Assembly (NCBI GenBank): GCA_032158295.1 | Contig: CM063250.1 | Location: 5,133,001 to 5,197,000 of the forward strand | DNA: 64,000 nucleotides | DNA from: Pycnopodia helianthoides | Lineage: Eukaryota; Echinodermata; Asteroidea; Forcipulatida; Asteriidae | Direction of reading: 5' to 3' | Shown: positions 1 through 12,369 of the stretch, in pieces | How the letters are laid out: each line of letters starts with the position of its first letter | How positions within the stretch are numbered: the stretch's first letter is position 1 | Notes under the pieces: model-generated | The model's database searches: none | What the model saw: the letters and a program-made list of their open reading frames with translations, nothing else | What the model was told of the DNA's origin: nothing | Position numbers and translations under genes: made by a program

Positions 1-340
1 TGAACCACAAAACTGAATTTGACCTTGGAGCCCCTCTTTAAGAGCAACATCATAGTGTGTGTATTTGACCACAGGGAGGCAGTCGCGAGCCATCTCGGGT
101 CTAGCCCCATTAGACACAAAGCGGACATATTATAATGTTAGCATCACAACATTAATCTTTACTACGAACACAGGTCCCAAGATTATCATTATACCATCTA
201 GCATAACAAAGAGGGCGGTATTGCAGCACACTCTTACCATCTAGTATAATAACTTTGAAATGCACAAAGCGAACTCTATGGAAATGCAGCGGTATCTCTC
301 GTCATAGTTTTTCGAAAGATTGACCTTCAAAAACCTTGTC

Positions 341-362
341 AGGGTTAGGGTTAGGGTTAGGG
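341..362 (+). repeat. Short interstitial TTAGGG-type repeat
   Basis: About three and a half exact copies of the hexamer GGGTTA lie in a row. Degenerate GGGTTAGG-like words continue to about 640. TTAGGG is the usual metazoan telomere unit. At 22 bp this is an interstitial relic or chance, not a chromosome end. Confidence 0.6.
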
Positions 363-654
363 CTTGTACTTATTGCTCCTATGTTTAACCCTACAACACG
401 TATCCATTGCCTGGGGTTGGGGTTGGAAATGGGTTATAAGGGTAGAGGTAAGATCTGGTAATCGTTAGGGTTTGTGCATAGATCTATTGATACCATTTTG
501 ACTATTTAAAAAAAAAATCTCTACTGCAAGACTCTAACAAAGCTTCGGGCTAGGATTAGGATGATGTTGGTGGTAAGTTTGGGTATAGGGTTTAGTATGA
601 GGTTTTATTAGGTTGCGGTTAGCCTTGGGGTCTGATTTGAAGGTAGGATCATAG

Positions 655-975
655 TTTGTCTCTTATCAACGTAATGCTGATTTAAAGACAAAATTATCAA
701 GAAAGATACAATAAAAGTCACGTGTCAAAGTTTCTGTGGACTAGTGTCTTTTGCTTTTTGGACGTTTAGCGGGTAACAGCCGCATCCCTGGCCGTATTGT
801 AAGCAGTATTCAAATGGACACCACGCAAATTTCAAAAGTCGCCTGCAGGCAATCTGTTGAGATTCAGATCTTGGTCGACACACTTTTATTGATTTGTAAT
901 CAACGGGGACACTGCAGACGAAAATACCTTTGCATGATGCTTCATACCGTTACCATCTTTACAACAAAATAGGCG
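655..975 (+). repeat. Dispersed repeat, partner at 28,378-28,640
   Basis: Words are shared in the same order with 28,378-28,640, including ATGCTGATTTA, AATTATCAAGA, AGATACAAT and GTCACNTG, then CCGCATC and TGGCCG, then CGGACACCA or TGGACACCA. The two copies have diverged by many substitutions and indels. The class is unknown; no terminal repeats are evident. Confidence 0.55.
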
Positions 976-1537
976 CTCGGACAAAAATTCACACCATTTC
1001 TTTTCGGGGTCATTACAGAAGAATCACCCTATAGTAGTGTCAATTTATGAATTGTAACAAAATGTTTTTTAACGGATTGTGGTAGTATTGAACATCAAGA
1101 TCCACGTATTAAAAATCTAAGAAAAGCTGTTAAAAAATTCAACACAATTTTTGAACAATTGTGTTACAAACTGTGACTATCCGTTTTTGCGTTGTATTTA
1201 TCGCTTCCCATAGTTTTTTCCAACCTTGGTTGGCTAAAACTTCGGCTGTGACGTTGCAAAAGAAAGGTCTACAAAGTCTTAAACAATAACACACCAAAGC
1301 ATGGCCACGAGGTTCAACTTTCATCTCTACGTTTGTTTTATTGGTTTCGCTTAGACTTAGCATTTGTTTGAGGTCTGTTTTCACTGAACATAAAAAGAAG
1401 CACATGGTATCGTAAAAAGAACGTAATGACATTCTCCAAATCAATAAATCTATACACAGCTTTGTATAACATGACGTAGTTACAAGAATAAAGAAATAAT
1501 TGTCTATGTAGTAACAACCCAACTTGTGAATTTCAAG

Positions 1538-1931
1538 TTAAATGAACATTACAGAATTGGTTTTTGCTAACAAAACAGTTGCTGGCAGTGCAAGCACTTT
1601 ATGTAATCCACCATATACATAAACTGACAAACATGTAGACGTTTGAGATCGATCGGCCATCTGGGTCACGAGAAAATAGTGAAAAACCGATTACACATTT
1701 GCATTAAATCATATAGATTCAACAAATGAATAAAACGCTCACTGAGCGATAAACTCCAATCGGAAAATTAGTTTATTCATTTATAATCAAATATGGCATT
1801 TCAGACGGAAATATTTCAAGGGATGTTTTCTACTATCATCATCATTAGACCGTGTAAGTTTTATGTAAATCTGTGATCAAAAGTATATTTTTACAAGTTT
1901 TTTTCTTACCAATTCTGTAATGTTCCTTTAA
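1538..1931 (-). mobile_element. TTAA-bounded MITE, family A copy 1
   Basis: This is an element of about 394 bp. Its left end carries ACATTACAGAATTGG and its right end the complement CCAATTCTGTAATGT, with TTAA at both edges. It lies in reverse orientation to copies 2, 3, 5 and 6. The left terminus is slightly mutated (TTAAATGAACATT instead of TTAAAGGAACATT). There is no coding capacity. The TTAA boundary suggests mobilisation in trans by a piggyBac-type transposase (inference). Confidence 0.85.
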
Positions 1932-2573
1932 TTATTTGAAAAGATTTACATCAAAATGAAACACAGACACGGAAAAGTTAATATAACCCCGATCCGCAAA
2001 AAATAAACAAAAAATAGTTGTGGCATGGAGGTAGAATCCTCTATGGTTATGCCAAGCTTTGACTGGACGGCGTTTCGGAGGGGGAACGTTTCAACCCATT
2101 TCCGGATAACCAAGTTTAGAAATTACTTGTAGGTGTAGACCTACCACTCCCACCGAGTCTAAACAGCTTGGGTGTTGTAGTATTGAGGTAAAACAAAAAG
2201 AAGATGATCAAGTGTTACTGCGAGTAAAAATAAGTGAAACTGTCCGGAAAACAAATATCAACAGATTGTTACGTTCTAGCCATTTTTTCCCCGTGTAAAC
2301 AACCAATCCAAGACCCTCTTTTTGAAATCATGGCTTCGGCTTCGGCTCCACGGCTGAGGCTCTGAGAGTGATTTTGAAAACGTGTACTTTCGGTACGGGG
2401 GTTTTAAATGAGCGGACTGAGCCCAAGCCAGTGGTTTCCAAAAATGACACCAAGGCTGAAAACGGGGACGAACAAAAAAAGCACAGGTCCCTTATAAGAA
2501 CGATCTTAGCATTGTAGATGAATGCACAGGGAACCAAACATGGATGGCTACAGCATGATAGAGGTTTATCCTA

Positions 2574-2685
2574 TTTTTTTTCTGCAGTACACGTCGGCTA
2601 TTGAGTCAAAAGTGAAGGGATATGGAAGAACAGCCTATCCCTTAACTGTCGACTCCATAGCCGACGTGAACTGCAGAAAAAAAAA
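2574..2685. repeat. Foldback (inverted repeat), about 112 bp
   Basis: The left arm starts with a T run, CTGCAG and CGTCGGCTAT. The right arm is its near-perfect complement, ATAGCCGACG, CTGCAG and an A run. The inner parts AAGGGATA and TATCCCTT also pair, so arms of about 50 bp flank a very short loop. It could be a small foldback transposon; no second copy was seen. Confidence 0.75.
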
Positions 2686-3906
2686 TTGCATCCGACTCTT
2701 AAAGCTGCTGAGCAGATAAAAGTTGCTTTAAAGCAAATTACTTTGCTACAGAGCAGAGTACCAGTAGCAATAGTATACAGTTGGTTCCATTTTAGCTGGT
2801 ATAAATTTTGGCTCAGCGAAATAGTGTCGTGCTAAGCATTGTTTTCTTTTTTTTAAAGTTTGTACATGACTGTGACGTCATGGACTGGAGGAGGATCTCT
2901 TTACACCTCAGTCTTCACGTTCAGTAAATCCAGAAACAGTTGCAGAATTCAATCACATATTGAATGTACAAAAAACTTGTGTGAATTTGGACCCCCTGCA
3001 AGAGTGTGTTATACATAATAAATGAGCGACGTATTTATTAATTGACCAATCAAATATGACCGCTGTCAAGATAAGGTCATAAATTGATTTCATTAAAATG
3101 TAATTTCAATGAGAATGGTTGATTTAATCACCGCTGTCTTTAACTGTAAAATAATTAACGATAACAAATAAATAACCAGACAAGTCATTTTACATATCCT
3201 TGGGAGTAAACAATAACTTACTTCAATCTTTACGAGTTATGGATTGTTTTTCTTTGGTACGTGACGATCAAAATCTACAATATTTTAAGAATAAACAAAA
3301 CTGTGTTTTACAAACACAAACAATGTTTCTGTCTACATGCAAAATTATACAAAATACAATTTGCAGATCACGTGATAATAAACTACGTGACTTTAAAGCG
3401 ACTTCGGACCGACTTCCATTTGCGTTTTTTTAAGGTTATTTACTGCAGGATAAAAACCATCATAGAAAGTGAAGTACTGGAATAGGTTTGAAAACAAAAT
3501 AAAAACAACTACCCACAAAAAAACACCAGAAGACCATTTTCTATTTGTTTCCCCCCTTTTTTCTTCATAACTACTGCTGGCATTTCACATACACCATTCT
3601 GAATGCAACATAATTAATCAACAGGAACCCCACCCCCTTCAAAAAACGGGGAATATATATATATATTTTATAATGCTTAAAACAATTATCTTCTGCAAAT
3701 GGAACTGAACTTTCCAAAAAAACTTGTGTACCTTCTCTTTATTCAGAGGAACCGAGTGAACAACACAAAGTGATTAGCTGAAAAATATTGCATAATATTG
3801 ATTGTTCCTAACATTAGACGAGAATAAGGAAGAGAGACTGCACCAGAAATCACATTTTTTGAATAACGATTGGGAGGGAAACATTTGTCATTAATGCTAA
3901 TTATTG

Positions 3907-4044
3907 GGGACTTTTGGGACGCTAGGTGGCAGCAGACTTACCAGGTAAATCCATTGTTCTCGGTAATGTGCGTATGCTCAGAACTACGTAAGCAATGGCA
4001 TTTTGCCTGGTATGTCTGCTGCCATTAGCGTTCAAAAGTCTCCC
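3907..4044. mobile_element. Short MITE-like foldback
   Basis: The left arm (GGGGACTTTTGGGACGCTA, GGCAGCAGAC, ACCAGG) is matched by the right-arm complement (CCTGGT, GTCTGCTGCC, TAGCGTTCAAAAGTC, CCC). Arms of about 50 bp surround a spacer of about 35 bp. The structure is that of a non-autonomous DNA element. No coding capacity. Confidence 0.65.
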
Positions 4045-4047
4045 AGT

Positions 4048-4511
4048 GAGAATATGGGCAGTTTCCACCCATCTAAAAATAGTACTTTTTGTTAATTACA
4101 AATAAACATAAAACATTATTTAAAAATTACAAAATGTAAATCTGGCTTTACCAAACTAGACAACATTCTAATGAATATTCATGATACACTAGCCTTGTCC
4201 TACTGTAAAATAATGTTTGAATAGAGGCACAACACAATATCTTATATTTAGTTAGCATACTAAGAAAGTTGTGGGATACACCGGGCTTTTACGGGTACAT
4301 GTAGGTAAAGTATTACAGTGGTTGGGTGTTTCTGTGGGTAAAATAGGGTGGGTACTGTGTCTGGGTATTTCCTGAATTGATAGGTACACCTAGGTAAAAA
4401 CCCTTCAGTCCAGAGGTGGGAGAGTGTTTCTCTTGGGTCACAAGCCTCCATGCAATGGGTACAATGCAATTAGTGTTTGGTGATACATGTACATGTACGT
4501 CTGTAGACTAA
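4048..4511. other. No feature recognised
   Basis: AT-rich DNA with no exon-like frame. From about 4,260 it contains many GGTA/GGGTA words that lead into the tandem repeat beginning near 4,512. Confidence 0.4.
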
Positions 4512-4712
4512 TGGGTGTACATCCATGCAGTTTTGACAGGCATAAAATGGGTTACCCTTTTGGGTGTATGTGTACATCCATGCAGTTTTGATAGGCATAA
4601 TGGGTTACCCTTTTGGGTGTACGGGTACATCCATGAGGTTTTGATAGGCATAACAGGTAATCCTTGTTGGTGTATGTGTACATCTATGCAATTTAAATAT
4701 GCATAAAGGGTT
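4512..4712 (+). repeat. Tandem repeat, unit about 60 bp, 3.3 copies
   Basis: Successive units share GTACATCCATG, then GTTTTGA, AGGCATAA and GGGTTACCCTTTTGGGTG. The last unit is decayed (TACATCTATGCAATTTAAATATGCATAA). It is not coding. Confidence 0.75.
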
Positions 4713-4814
4713 ATTAATAAATTGATGGTGCAGACTCAGAAGTGTATGGGTATGAAATAGGGTAGAGAGGTAGTTTCCTTTAAGACAAGGGAGTTTTTTT
4801 TATCTGTGTTCAAG

Positions 4815-4990
4815 CTTCATCCAATAAGGAAACAGTAACTGCTATCTAGAATGCCCTATGAAGTCAATAAGGAAACAGCAACTGCTCAATGTCCTTTGAT
4901 GTCAATAAGGAAACAGTAACTGCTATCTAGAATGTCCTACGATGTCAATAAGGAGACAGTAACTTCTATCTAGAATGTCCTATGATGAGC
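4815..4990 (+). repeat. Tandem repeat, unit about 50 bp, 3.5 copies
   Basis: Units contain CAATAAGGAAACAGTAACT, CTATCTAGAATG and CCTATGATGT. The second unit lacks the CTATCTAGAATG block. The array starts about 100 bp after the preceding, unrelated tandem repeat. Confidence 0.8.
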
Positions 4991-5469
4991 ATTTTGCTTA
5001 TGCTGCTTACTTCTACTGGTATACAAAACCAGGCACACTTCATTAAAGAATGTCAAGGACATCACATCGCATTAATATCAAGGCGGATGTTTGGGTTGTC
5101 TTCACTTTCAATGCTATTTCACTATTTCATGGAGAAGTGCCTTGGCATGTGGGCGTCACATTTTTATAGGCGTTAGGTACATTGCTCGTCCTTACAACTT
5201 GAAATAAACGCTTTATTGCTTATCATTTTACTGCTATTCATAAATGATGAATACAAAGTGATGATGCACAATAACTTAGACTAGCTTCTCTCGCATGAAG
5301 TATAAACCAGAAGAAATTAGGCTGCAATGGTTACACTTTTTCCGACAGACATCACTATTTTTAAAGGGTTTCCTTAAAACAGTGTGTAGTTCGAATTTGT
5401 AAAAGATAAAAACCCTAACCATGCTATTGTTTGTATTTTTCCTACTCGATGTAGCATCCCCCTCCCTCG

Positions 5470-5580
5470 AATCCTCTAGAAAAAAGTCCATAGACATACT
5501 AGCTGTGTGGGATTTGAACCCATGACCCCCACCATTCTAGAGTAGATGCCTTAACACCGGACCACCGAGAATGCCTGGTG
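5470..5580 (-). repeat. tRNA-derived SINE fragment, family 1
   Basis: On the minus strand it reads CTCGGTGGTCC, then CATCTACTCTAGAATGG and the B-box-like GGGTTCAAATCCCAC. The same order of blocks recurs at 27.5, 39.0, 46.1, 54.1 and 57.2 kb. It does not fold as a functional tRNA and is better read as the head of a SINE. Confidence 0.6.
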
Positions 5581-5673
5581 ACAAGAGGCTGGTTCGAACC
5601 CTGTAATTTACCATACTGCCACCAATTTCCGCCAAGTTCCCTGTTTGCCATAACGACAATGAATGCCGTCTCT

Positions 5674-5996
5674 CATGAAATGAAAAAGGGATCCGACTAT
5701 TTTGTCCTTTCAGCCTCACTTCGGTTCCATGACTTTGAAAAGGAGATAAAGAAGAAGGTACAACCATGACGAAGGTATAAAACAACCTTGGTCCAATTTT
5801 GCTTACTGCAGAGTTTTGTGCTTACAGCATCCTGCAAAGCACATAAATCTATGAGCTGTAAGCACTCCACATCATTGGACCAAGGTTGCTTTAAATCTTC
5901 TTTATGGTGGTGCCATTTTTATCTCCTAATCAAAGTCATGGAACCAAAGGGAGGCTGAAAGGTCAAAATAGTCGGATCCCTTTTTCATTTCATGAG
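5674..5996. repeat. Large foldback, 323 bp
   Basis: Left arm: CATGAAATGAAAAAGGGATC, then TCCGACTATTTTG, TTTCAGCCTC, ATGACTTTGA and the block CAACCTTGGTCCAAT. The right arm has their complements in reverse order, ending GGATCCCTTTTTCATTTCATG. Arms are about 120 bp with a spacer of about 85 bp, which is itself partly palindromic (GTGCTTACAGC and GCTGTAAGCAC). Probably a non-autonomous foldback element. Confidence 0.75.
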
Positions 5997-6423
5997 TCCA
6001 AGCTTTATGTTTACACGCATGTACTAACTTTACTACTAGTGCAGTCTGGCCCACCATTGATGTGACGATCGCGTAAGTGGTGTCAGGTTATCGGACCCTA
6101 GGAGTGTCGGAACATAGAACAGTCACCGAAATGTCAGACCATCACCACTTTCTGCATTTATATACCACTGCTATTATGAATCGTGGCAGCTCGCAACAGC
6201 TACTTCTTTTTGAATCTTATGAATTAAGGTTTAAAAGTTACAGAGAAATCTATGCCAGCATCGGGGAATGGATGTAGCATACAGTGTGTGCATGTAGGCC
6301 TACTACTAATGTGCGTGCTCATAGCATCATCAGCCTAGTACAAGTCTACTGATACGGACAATGCACTGCAACACCAGCATCACTTGAATAACCCCAAGAC
6401 AGTGTACATCAACATACAAATAC

Positions 6424-6760
6424 AGCCAACCCTCGTTTTAAAGAGCATGTTATAAAGAGGTTCTGCTTATAAAAAGTATCATGCTGAAGTCCCGAATCTC
6501 ATTTCTGTATAGCCTGCCCGATATGGGATAGAGGGTCCCTCCCCCACCCCCAATGTTCCCATACTATAACACTTGTATAGAACTACCCAACAAAAATTCC
6601 TCAAAAGAATTCCTGAGATTCCAAGCACACAATGAAGACACAATAGCTGGGGGGGGGGGGTACCCTCTGCCCCATATCGAGCACCAATTGTATTTCTGCT
6701 TTGTGTTTCTTTGTTTTTACTGTCCTCTTAATAACAACATTTCTGTTATAAAAGAGGTAA
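6424..6760. mobile_element. Possible pogo/Tigger-like remnant
   Basis: The left end, CCAACCCTCGTTTTAAAGAG with a following TTATAAAGAGG, looks like the terminus of pogo-like elements. The right side has TTATAAAAGAGG. The interior shows only a poly-G run and no transposase. Weak call. Confidence 0.25.
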
Positions 6761-6775
6761 TTTAGCCAGTCCCAG

Positions 6776-8852
6776 CGACCTCGTTACAACCAGAGGGGAC
6801 TGATAAGCTGGATTTAGGGGACAAAACAAACGTTCGGAAATGTGGTCTGCGTAAGAGAAGGTGGGTTTTTTTTTGGGGGGGGGGAGGAGGGGTGGGGACA
6901 TTGAGACATGGGAAAACTTAGGTATGGGAAAGCGGTAGTTGTAGATTAGGATCTCAACAAAGTACTTAAAAGGGGAGGATTTTGATTGGCTACACATGCA
7001 AATTAAGTCTTGACAAGACTTGAAATACTTTTCCTCGATTGAAGTGGAAGTAAAATTCCCACTGAAGATGGAGTACTGCAGATTAAGAAAGCGGACTGTA
7101 TTGCATTTCAGATTACATAAACTTCCCTACAATCTCATTAAATACTTAATCCACTTAGATCAAAGATTAAGAGATCAAGAATACAGTGTGTATTGCATTG
7201 GGGGACTAGATTAACTTAGAAATCACACAATTCAAAGAGTTTTAATCTCTGATATGACATACATACAAACTATCTGGTCCACGACGGATAATTATTTCAA
7301 CCAGTGAGAAATTTTCACTGTGTCGTTTGTTTTCACTCGTTAATTCAAGGCAAGTATTAATCACTTACATATAATCCTACTGTCTGACCATTCAATATTA
7401 TCCAGAGGTTTGGATACTGTACACAGTCAACCCTCCTACTGTTGGACCATTCAATACCATTCACTGTGGCTTTGAATGATCAACCGAGCCAGCCTGTAAT
7501 AATTATGATATCATGTGGTGAATGCATCTTCGCAGTACACTCATGTACACAGTTTTCAGTTCTGTGCAGTTGTGCCACCCTACAAAACCGATGCAGTTGA
7601 AGTCTCCGAATGGTTAGTCAACCCTCCTCCCAGCCCCGCCCTCCCCAAACCCGCTGAAAATTATTGCCAAAAGTAGAAGATTTGGTGTAACATCATTGGT
7701 ATAAAAAAACAAAAACAAATTTGCAAAGTCTCTTTTACAGTTTTTTATTCAGATGACAAAACTAATGTCCATTCCAAGATTATCTGAAGATTATTTTTTT
7801 TTTTAAACCTTAATGTCAACACAGACCATGATCAATAAATCTAACACAGGGTCTTTTGGGGGAAAAAAGAAAATAAATATTAGTAAAGAAAATTTTAATC
7901 CATGCTCGGGTCAGCACACACAAATTTGGTTCATCAAAAAGTACAGCGGAAAATTGTATGAAAAAAAAATTCATTCTAAATTTTTAAAAAGACCAAAAAA
8001 AGAGGCAACAAGACAACAACAACAAAACTCCCAAAAGCTAATAGTAAAGAATTGCAAGAATGGATGTGTTAAATATGTTAGTCTCTGTGTTCTCGCAGCA
8101 ATGTCAACTTCATTCGTTAAATAATTAGTGAAATAAATTCACAGAACAATAAAGTGGACTTCTCATGACAGAAAGGAATACAACGTACACTTCTAGCGCC
8201 TATGTAAAAATGTAAATAATACTGAAAAATACTCTCATTCTCACACGCCACATGCACCCCCCCCAAAAAAATATATAAATAAATAAAAAATTATCATGTT
8301 TTTCCCAACTGGTACTTTATATGCTCAACAAAAGATTGTAACCATTTTTATTATACATCTGTATAACTTATATTTCTCAAAAAGATATCTTGTGAATACT
8401 ATCTGGATCAAACAGCCGATTGCCACAAAGCACCCATGTAGGCGATTCAAAAGCATGAATTATACATTATATACACCATAATTGAAAACTTGTAACCTCT
8501 TTGTTCTACCCCCCCCCCCCCGCAAATGCAACTTTTACCTTCCAAATCATGAAAGAGGGCGCTTTTCGGTTATAAACAAAACGATGTCATCAGTGACCTC
8601 ATCTCTACAAGGTGATACAATCCTAGTCAATTTGCATACACGACGACGGAGCAAATGGCTACTTGACTATACATGTTGGTTACATTTTCATTATTCTTCT
8701 CTTTTTTTTATTACTCGTTTAAAAGATTCAAACCACATAATTATACAGCTTTTGCAAGCTCAAGTTCAAGCAAGTAATCAGTACGTAATTAATGTTTAGT
8801 TTTAGTGTTACAAACCACTTAAGTGTTTCGTTTTGTTTTTAATGTTCTTTAA
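6776..8852. other. Repeat-poor AT-rich stretch, possible 3' UTR end
   Basis: No exon or repeat family is recognised. It is unusually free of the repeats seen elsewhere. On the minus strand an AATAAA-type signal occurs near 7,743-7,750 (plus-strand TTTTTTATTC), one of several candidate polyadenylation signals for the transporter. Whether the 3' UTR reaches this far cannot be decided from sequence. Confidence 0.25.
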
Positions 8853-8918
8853 AATCTTGTTTACAGTCTTGTTTACAGTCTTATTAACAGTCTTGTTTAC
8901 AATATCGTTTACAGTCTA
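8853..8918 (+). repeat. Short tandem repeat, unit about 15 bp
   Basis: About four to five imperfect copies of GTTTACAGTCTT. Low complexity, not coding. Confidence 0.6.
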
Positions 8919-9160
8919 TCAAACACAACAACATCGATTTACTATTTGGTGAACAGCAGAGTACTGTAGAAAATCACACAGGACAGGTTTGCTCAAAGGG
9001 TTTTCACATTCGCACACACGTTTGTCGACCCCCCTAAAATCAAGGACCTCTTCGTTCTCCCACTGTTTGGGCGTACGTGGGTTTTTTCGTGTCTTTTCTT
9101 TTAGTGATGTCACTAGGTGAAAACGAAGTGGGGTATCTTCAGTCTGTCATTACAGCCAGC

Positions 9161-9357
9161 TGGGCCAAATTTCATAGAGCTGCTTAAGCAGGAAAAAAAT
9201 GCTCAACAATTGTCTGCTTAGCAGAAATGAGCAGGACACCAGTCACAAATTGTACATGTGACATGGTGGTTTGGCTGGTAACCTTATTCTGGTAAGCATA
9301 ATAATGTTGTGCTTAGCTACTTTCTGTGCTTTAAGCAGCTCTATGAAATTAGGCCGG
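9161..9357. mobile_element. GGGCCCAATTTCATAG foldback, subtype 1
   Basis: The ends are TGGGCCAAATTTCATAGAGC and its complement GCTCTATGAAATTAGGCC. The core shares CAGTCACAAATTGTACATG and GGTTTGGCTGGTAACC with copies at 19.9 and 59.6 kb. Length is about 197 bp, with no coding capacity. Confidence 0.75.
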
Positions 9358-9596
9358 CCCTGATCCCTTTTGTTTAAGTCCTCAGGGTTTTTAACGGGGT
9401 CGACGGACGACACGTCCACACAAACACATTCAGCCAAATGAAAACAATTTTCCCTCTCACTCACAGGTTACCATACTAAACCTATGTTGCATATTAACAT
9501 GGATAAAGTACTATCATTTACCTACAGGAATGGTCATACAATAAGGGGCTTTTTTTCTTTCCCCCCGATCTTAATCAAGACGTTTTAAAGCAATTA

Positions 9597-9661
9597 AAAA
9601 AACACCCCCCCCCAAAAAAAAAAAAAAAAAAAAAAAAAACAACAACAACAACAACAACAAC
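9597..9661 (+). repeat. Poly(A) and (AAC)n tract
   Basis: A short C run is followed by about 25 A and about seven AAC units. It may be the 3' tail of an inserted retroelement, but nothing recognisable precedes it. Confidence 0.5.
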
Positions 9662-9792
9662 TCATCTGTTGTTGCTTTCCTTTCTTGAAGTTCATCAATC
9701 ATTGGACCTCAAGACTGAGGTATAAATTTACAGACGTGATGAGAGATTTATCGCCAAAACGGTGTGAATAAACAATTAGAATTTGTTTACAA

Positions 9793-9825
<33 letters not shown>

Positions 9826-11697
9826 AACTATAAAAACAATTTAAAGTGATAATACCTAACAAGTATTATCAAGAAATACTTGTGTCTTAAGTTACTGGAC
9901 CAATTAAGATATCACACACTTAGAAGCCAAGCAATGTACACTCCATGAAATTTTACTCTTGCGTTTAACATTACCTTGATTAGCGAAGCCGATTCAATTA
10001 TTCGGAACATAACATCTGTGCTCAAGATGTGAGTCCTTTCTCTTTGGACAGATTCAAAAAGACATCTCGTAAATAACTTGTACTTGTTTTAAATGGACGA
10101 CTAAATTATTACTTCTTCTTCAATTTTGTTTTCTTGCTAATTGTTGTAACCGAATACTTGTACCCCCCCTCCCTAGCCCTGCCCACCCTGCTCAAATAGC
10201 ATAACCCAAAAAGTAATAAAGAAATGAAAAAGTAATGAAAACAAATGCAATTCTTGGAACAATGGGAAATAAAACATTGACCAGTTAGACATTATGTTGT
10301 TGCTAATATCTTACATAAATTAATAAATTTCAGGAAAAAAACGATATCACTGCCTACCCCCTTCTCCCTCTAATTTTCTTCCAAAATAAGGTCATCGGCA
10401 TATGCACTAGCATTTTATTTGAACCTTACTAAGCCAGACGTTTTTGGGAAAACATCAAAACTATTTTTGTTCAAAAAGGTACTAAAACAAACCTTTCAAA
10501 ATGAAATTGAAATAATTTAAACTTAAAACATGTTTTTTCAAGGAGAAAAACTTTCAAATACTGTAATTACCTTTATTGAGGGAAAACAAATTAAAAAAAT
10601 AAAACTTGTTACAAGTCGACATAATTTTGAAGTCCTTTGAATTCTGTAAAAACTAAAATAATTTAATTTTAAAAATATTCAAAACTAAATCGCATTGATG
10701 AACAGAGAGACTCATCCATCTTCAATGTTTGGTTTTTTGCTTTCTTTACATCAGTTATTTAGAAGTACTTAGTTTTTTTATTTTGTTTTTTCTTCTTTTC
10801 TAAAATGCCTGGTCCTACTTGCAACACAACTGGTCAATCAACAGTCCCTGCCGTCTTTGTCATATCCCTTGCACAATGACAGTATTAAATGATCATAAAA
10901 TAAACAGGGTACCCGACTACTTTCCCTACAAGCCTCATTTTGGGTAAGGACATGTCCCAATTGGTGGCTATGGCTACGGCTATATCACCAAGTAACTATG
11001 TGTTGAAGCATATATAGGCTGCCATTAGCAACACCCTTAGTAACAGCCGAAGCCATAGCCTCTGCCACAGAAGCCAAATCGGAAAAAAAACCTTACATTG
11101 CTAAAAATGGAATCAGGCAGCAGGTTCAGGGCTCGAATTTGGGGTAGAAATCCACAAGACCGTAGGGCCTGTAGCTCAAAATGTTTACAGGACCCAGAAT
11201 TGTTTTTTATAAGACCAGAATTGAAACGGCAAAAAATAAAAAATAAGTACATCCCTGCTTGGTTTTAACATTTGAATATTTTAATTTGAACAAGCGCTAA
11301 GAGAAGTTTCATACGGGGAAATACTCAACAGAATTAAGAGATATTGATCAGACTGACACTACGGTAAACATTTAAACAAAAAAAAAACACAAGACAGCCG
11401 GACTTGTCCAGTCTTGAGTTTACTGGCCCGATGCTAAAACCACTGACCTCAGGCCCGCGGTCCAGTGTAAATTTTCCGAGCCCCGAGGTTGTTCGCTGAA
11501 ATGACACCTGGGTGTTGAATTTGTATGTCTGTCCCATCCAGAGAGGCTGCCAAACAATGTTGGCGAGAGGTTTGGCGGTTTTTGATCCCAGCAAAGCTCC
11601 TTTCAAACCGAGAGAAAAATCAAAAGTCGAATTGGCGTTTACCTCGGTTTTTATGTTTTAAGTACAAACTGGACTCAACATTAAAAAAGTATACCCG

Positions 11698-11868
11698 GGC
11701 CTGATTTCATGAAGCTGTTGAACAAACCAAAATCATTAAAGTCTTGCTAAGCAAACACAGGTTACCAGCCAAATTGCCATGTAAAGTATGTTGGTTTTGA
11801 CTGGTTCCCTGCTGGATTTGCTAGGCCCACACTTTTGGCTGAACACCTTCATGGAATTTAGGCCCCAA
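11698..11868. mobile_element. Decayed GGGCCC...TTTCAT foldback
   Basis: Ends read CGGGCCTGATTTCATGAAGC and CTTCATGGAATTTAGGCCCC. The interior has GCTAAGCAAACACAGGTTACC, related to the CTTAGCA and GGTAACC blocks of the better copies. About 171 bp, well diverged. Confidence 0.55.
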
Positions 11869-12369
11869 CTGTTACACACTGCCGTACAGCATTTCTAAAC
11901 TTTTCAACTTGTCATTCATTATTTTTTTTAAATATTTTTGATTGAGGTTTTCATTGCTTATAAAGACTTGACTAAAACAGACTCCACCCACAGCGATACT
12001 TCTACACAATTCCAGGAAATCTCTTCGAAGGAATACTGTTTTTTTTTTTCTTCTTCAAATCACAACAAACACTTTTGATTACAGGAGAAAAAATTCCCTG
12101 TCTTGCACATTGGGTTCGTCGTACCCCTACAACCAAAGCATGCCTCGTAGTCTATCACAGGTCAAATGCTTAATTTTTATCACAGGGAAAAATCTTTTTT
12201 ACAAGAGTGGATGGTACATTGCATTTTTTTTTTATATTAATCTATAAATACAAAGTTTCTGTACACTATCAAGGGATGGTACAACATTGCTTTTTTTGTT
12301 TCTTCCTTAAGAATTTAAATAACCATTGAGAAAGGAATACCAACTGCTAATGTTTAAGACTGGTGTTTC

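Larger units (their letters stand above)
1..1537. other. AT-rich flank without a recognised gene
   Basis: I see no coding exon here. The stretch lies more than 11 kb beyond the stop codon of the transporter gene. It contains a short telomere-like run (341-362) and a dispersed repeat (about 655-975). Short open frames at 59-244 and 751-972 resemble no family I know and have no splice context. Confidence 0.5.
9358..12369. other. AT-rich stretch, possible 3' UTR
   Basis: No coding exon is recognised. It holds a poly(A)/(AAC)n tract near 9,600-9,661, an (AAT)n run near 9,790-9,820 and one foldback at 11,698-11,868. Several minus-strand AATAAA words occur (near 10,415, 10,572 and 10,777), so part of it may be 3' UTR of the transporter gene. 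Confidence 0.3.

Noticed and set aside
341..362. Telomere
   Set aside because: Only about 22 bp of repeats, embedded in ordinary sequence.
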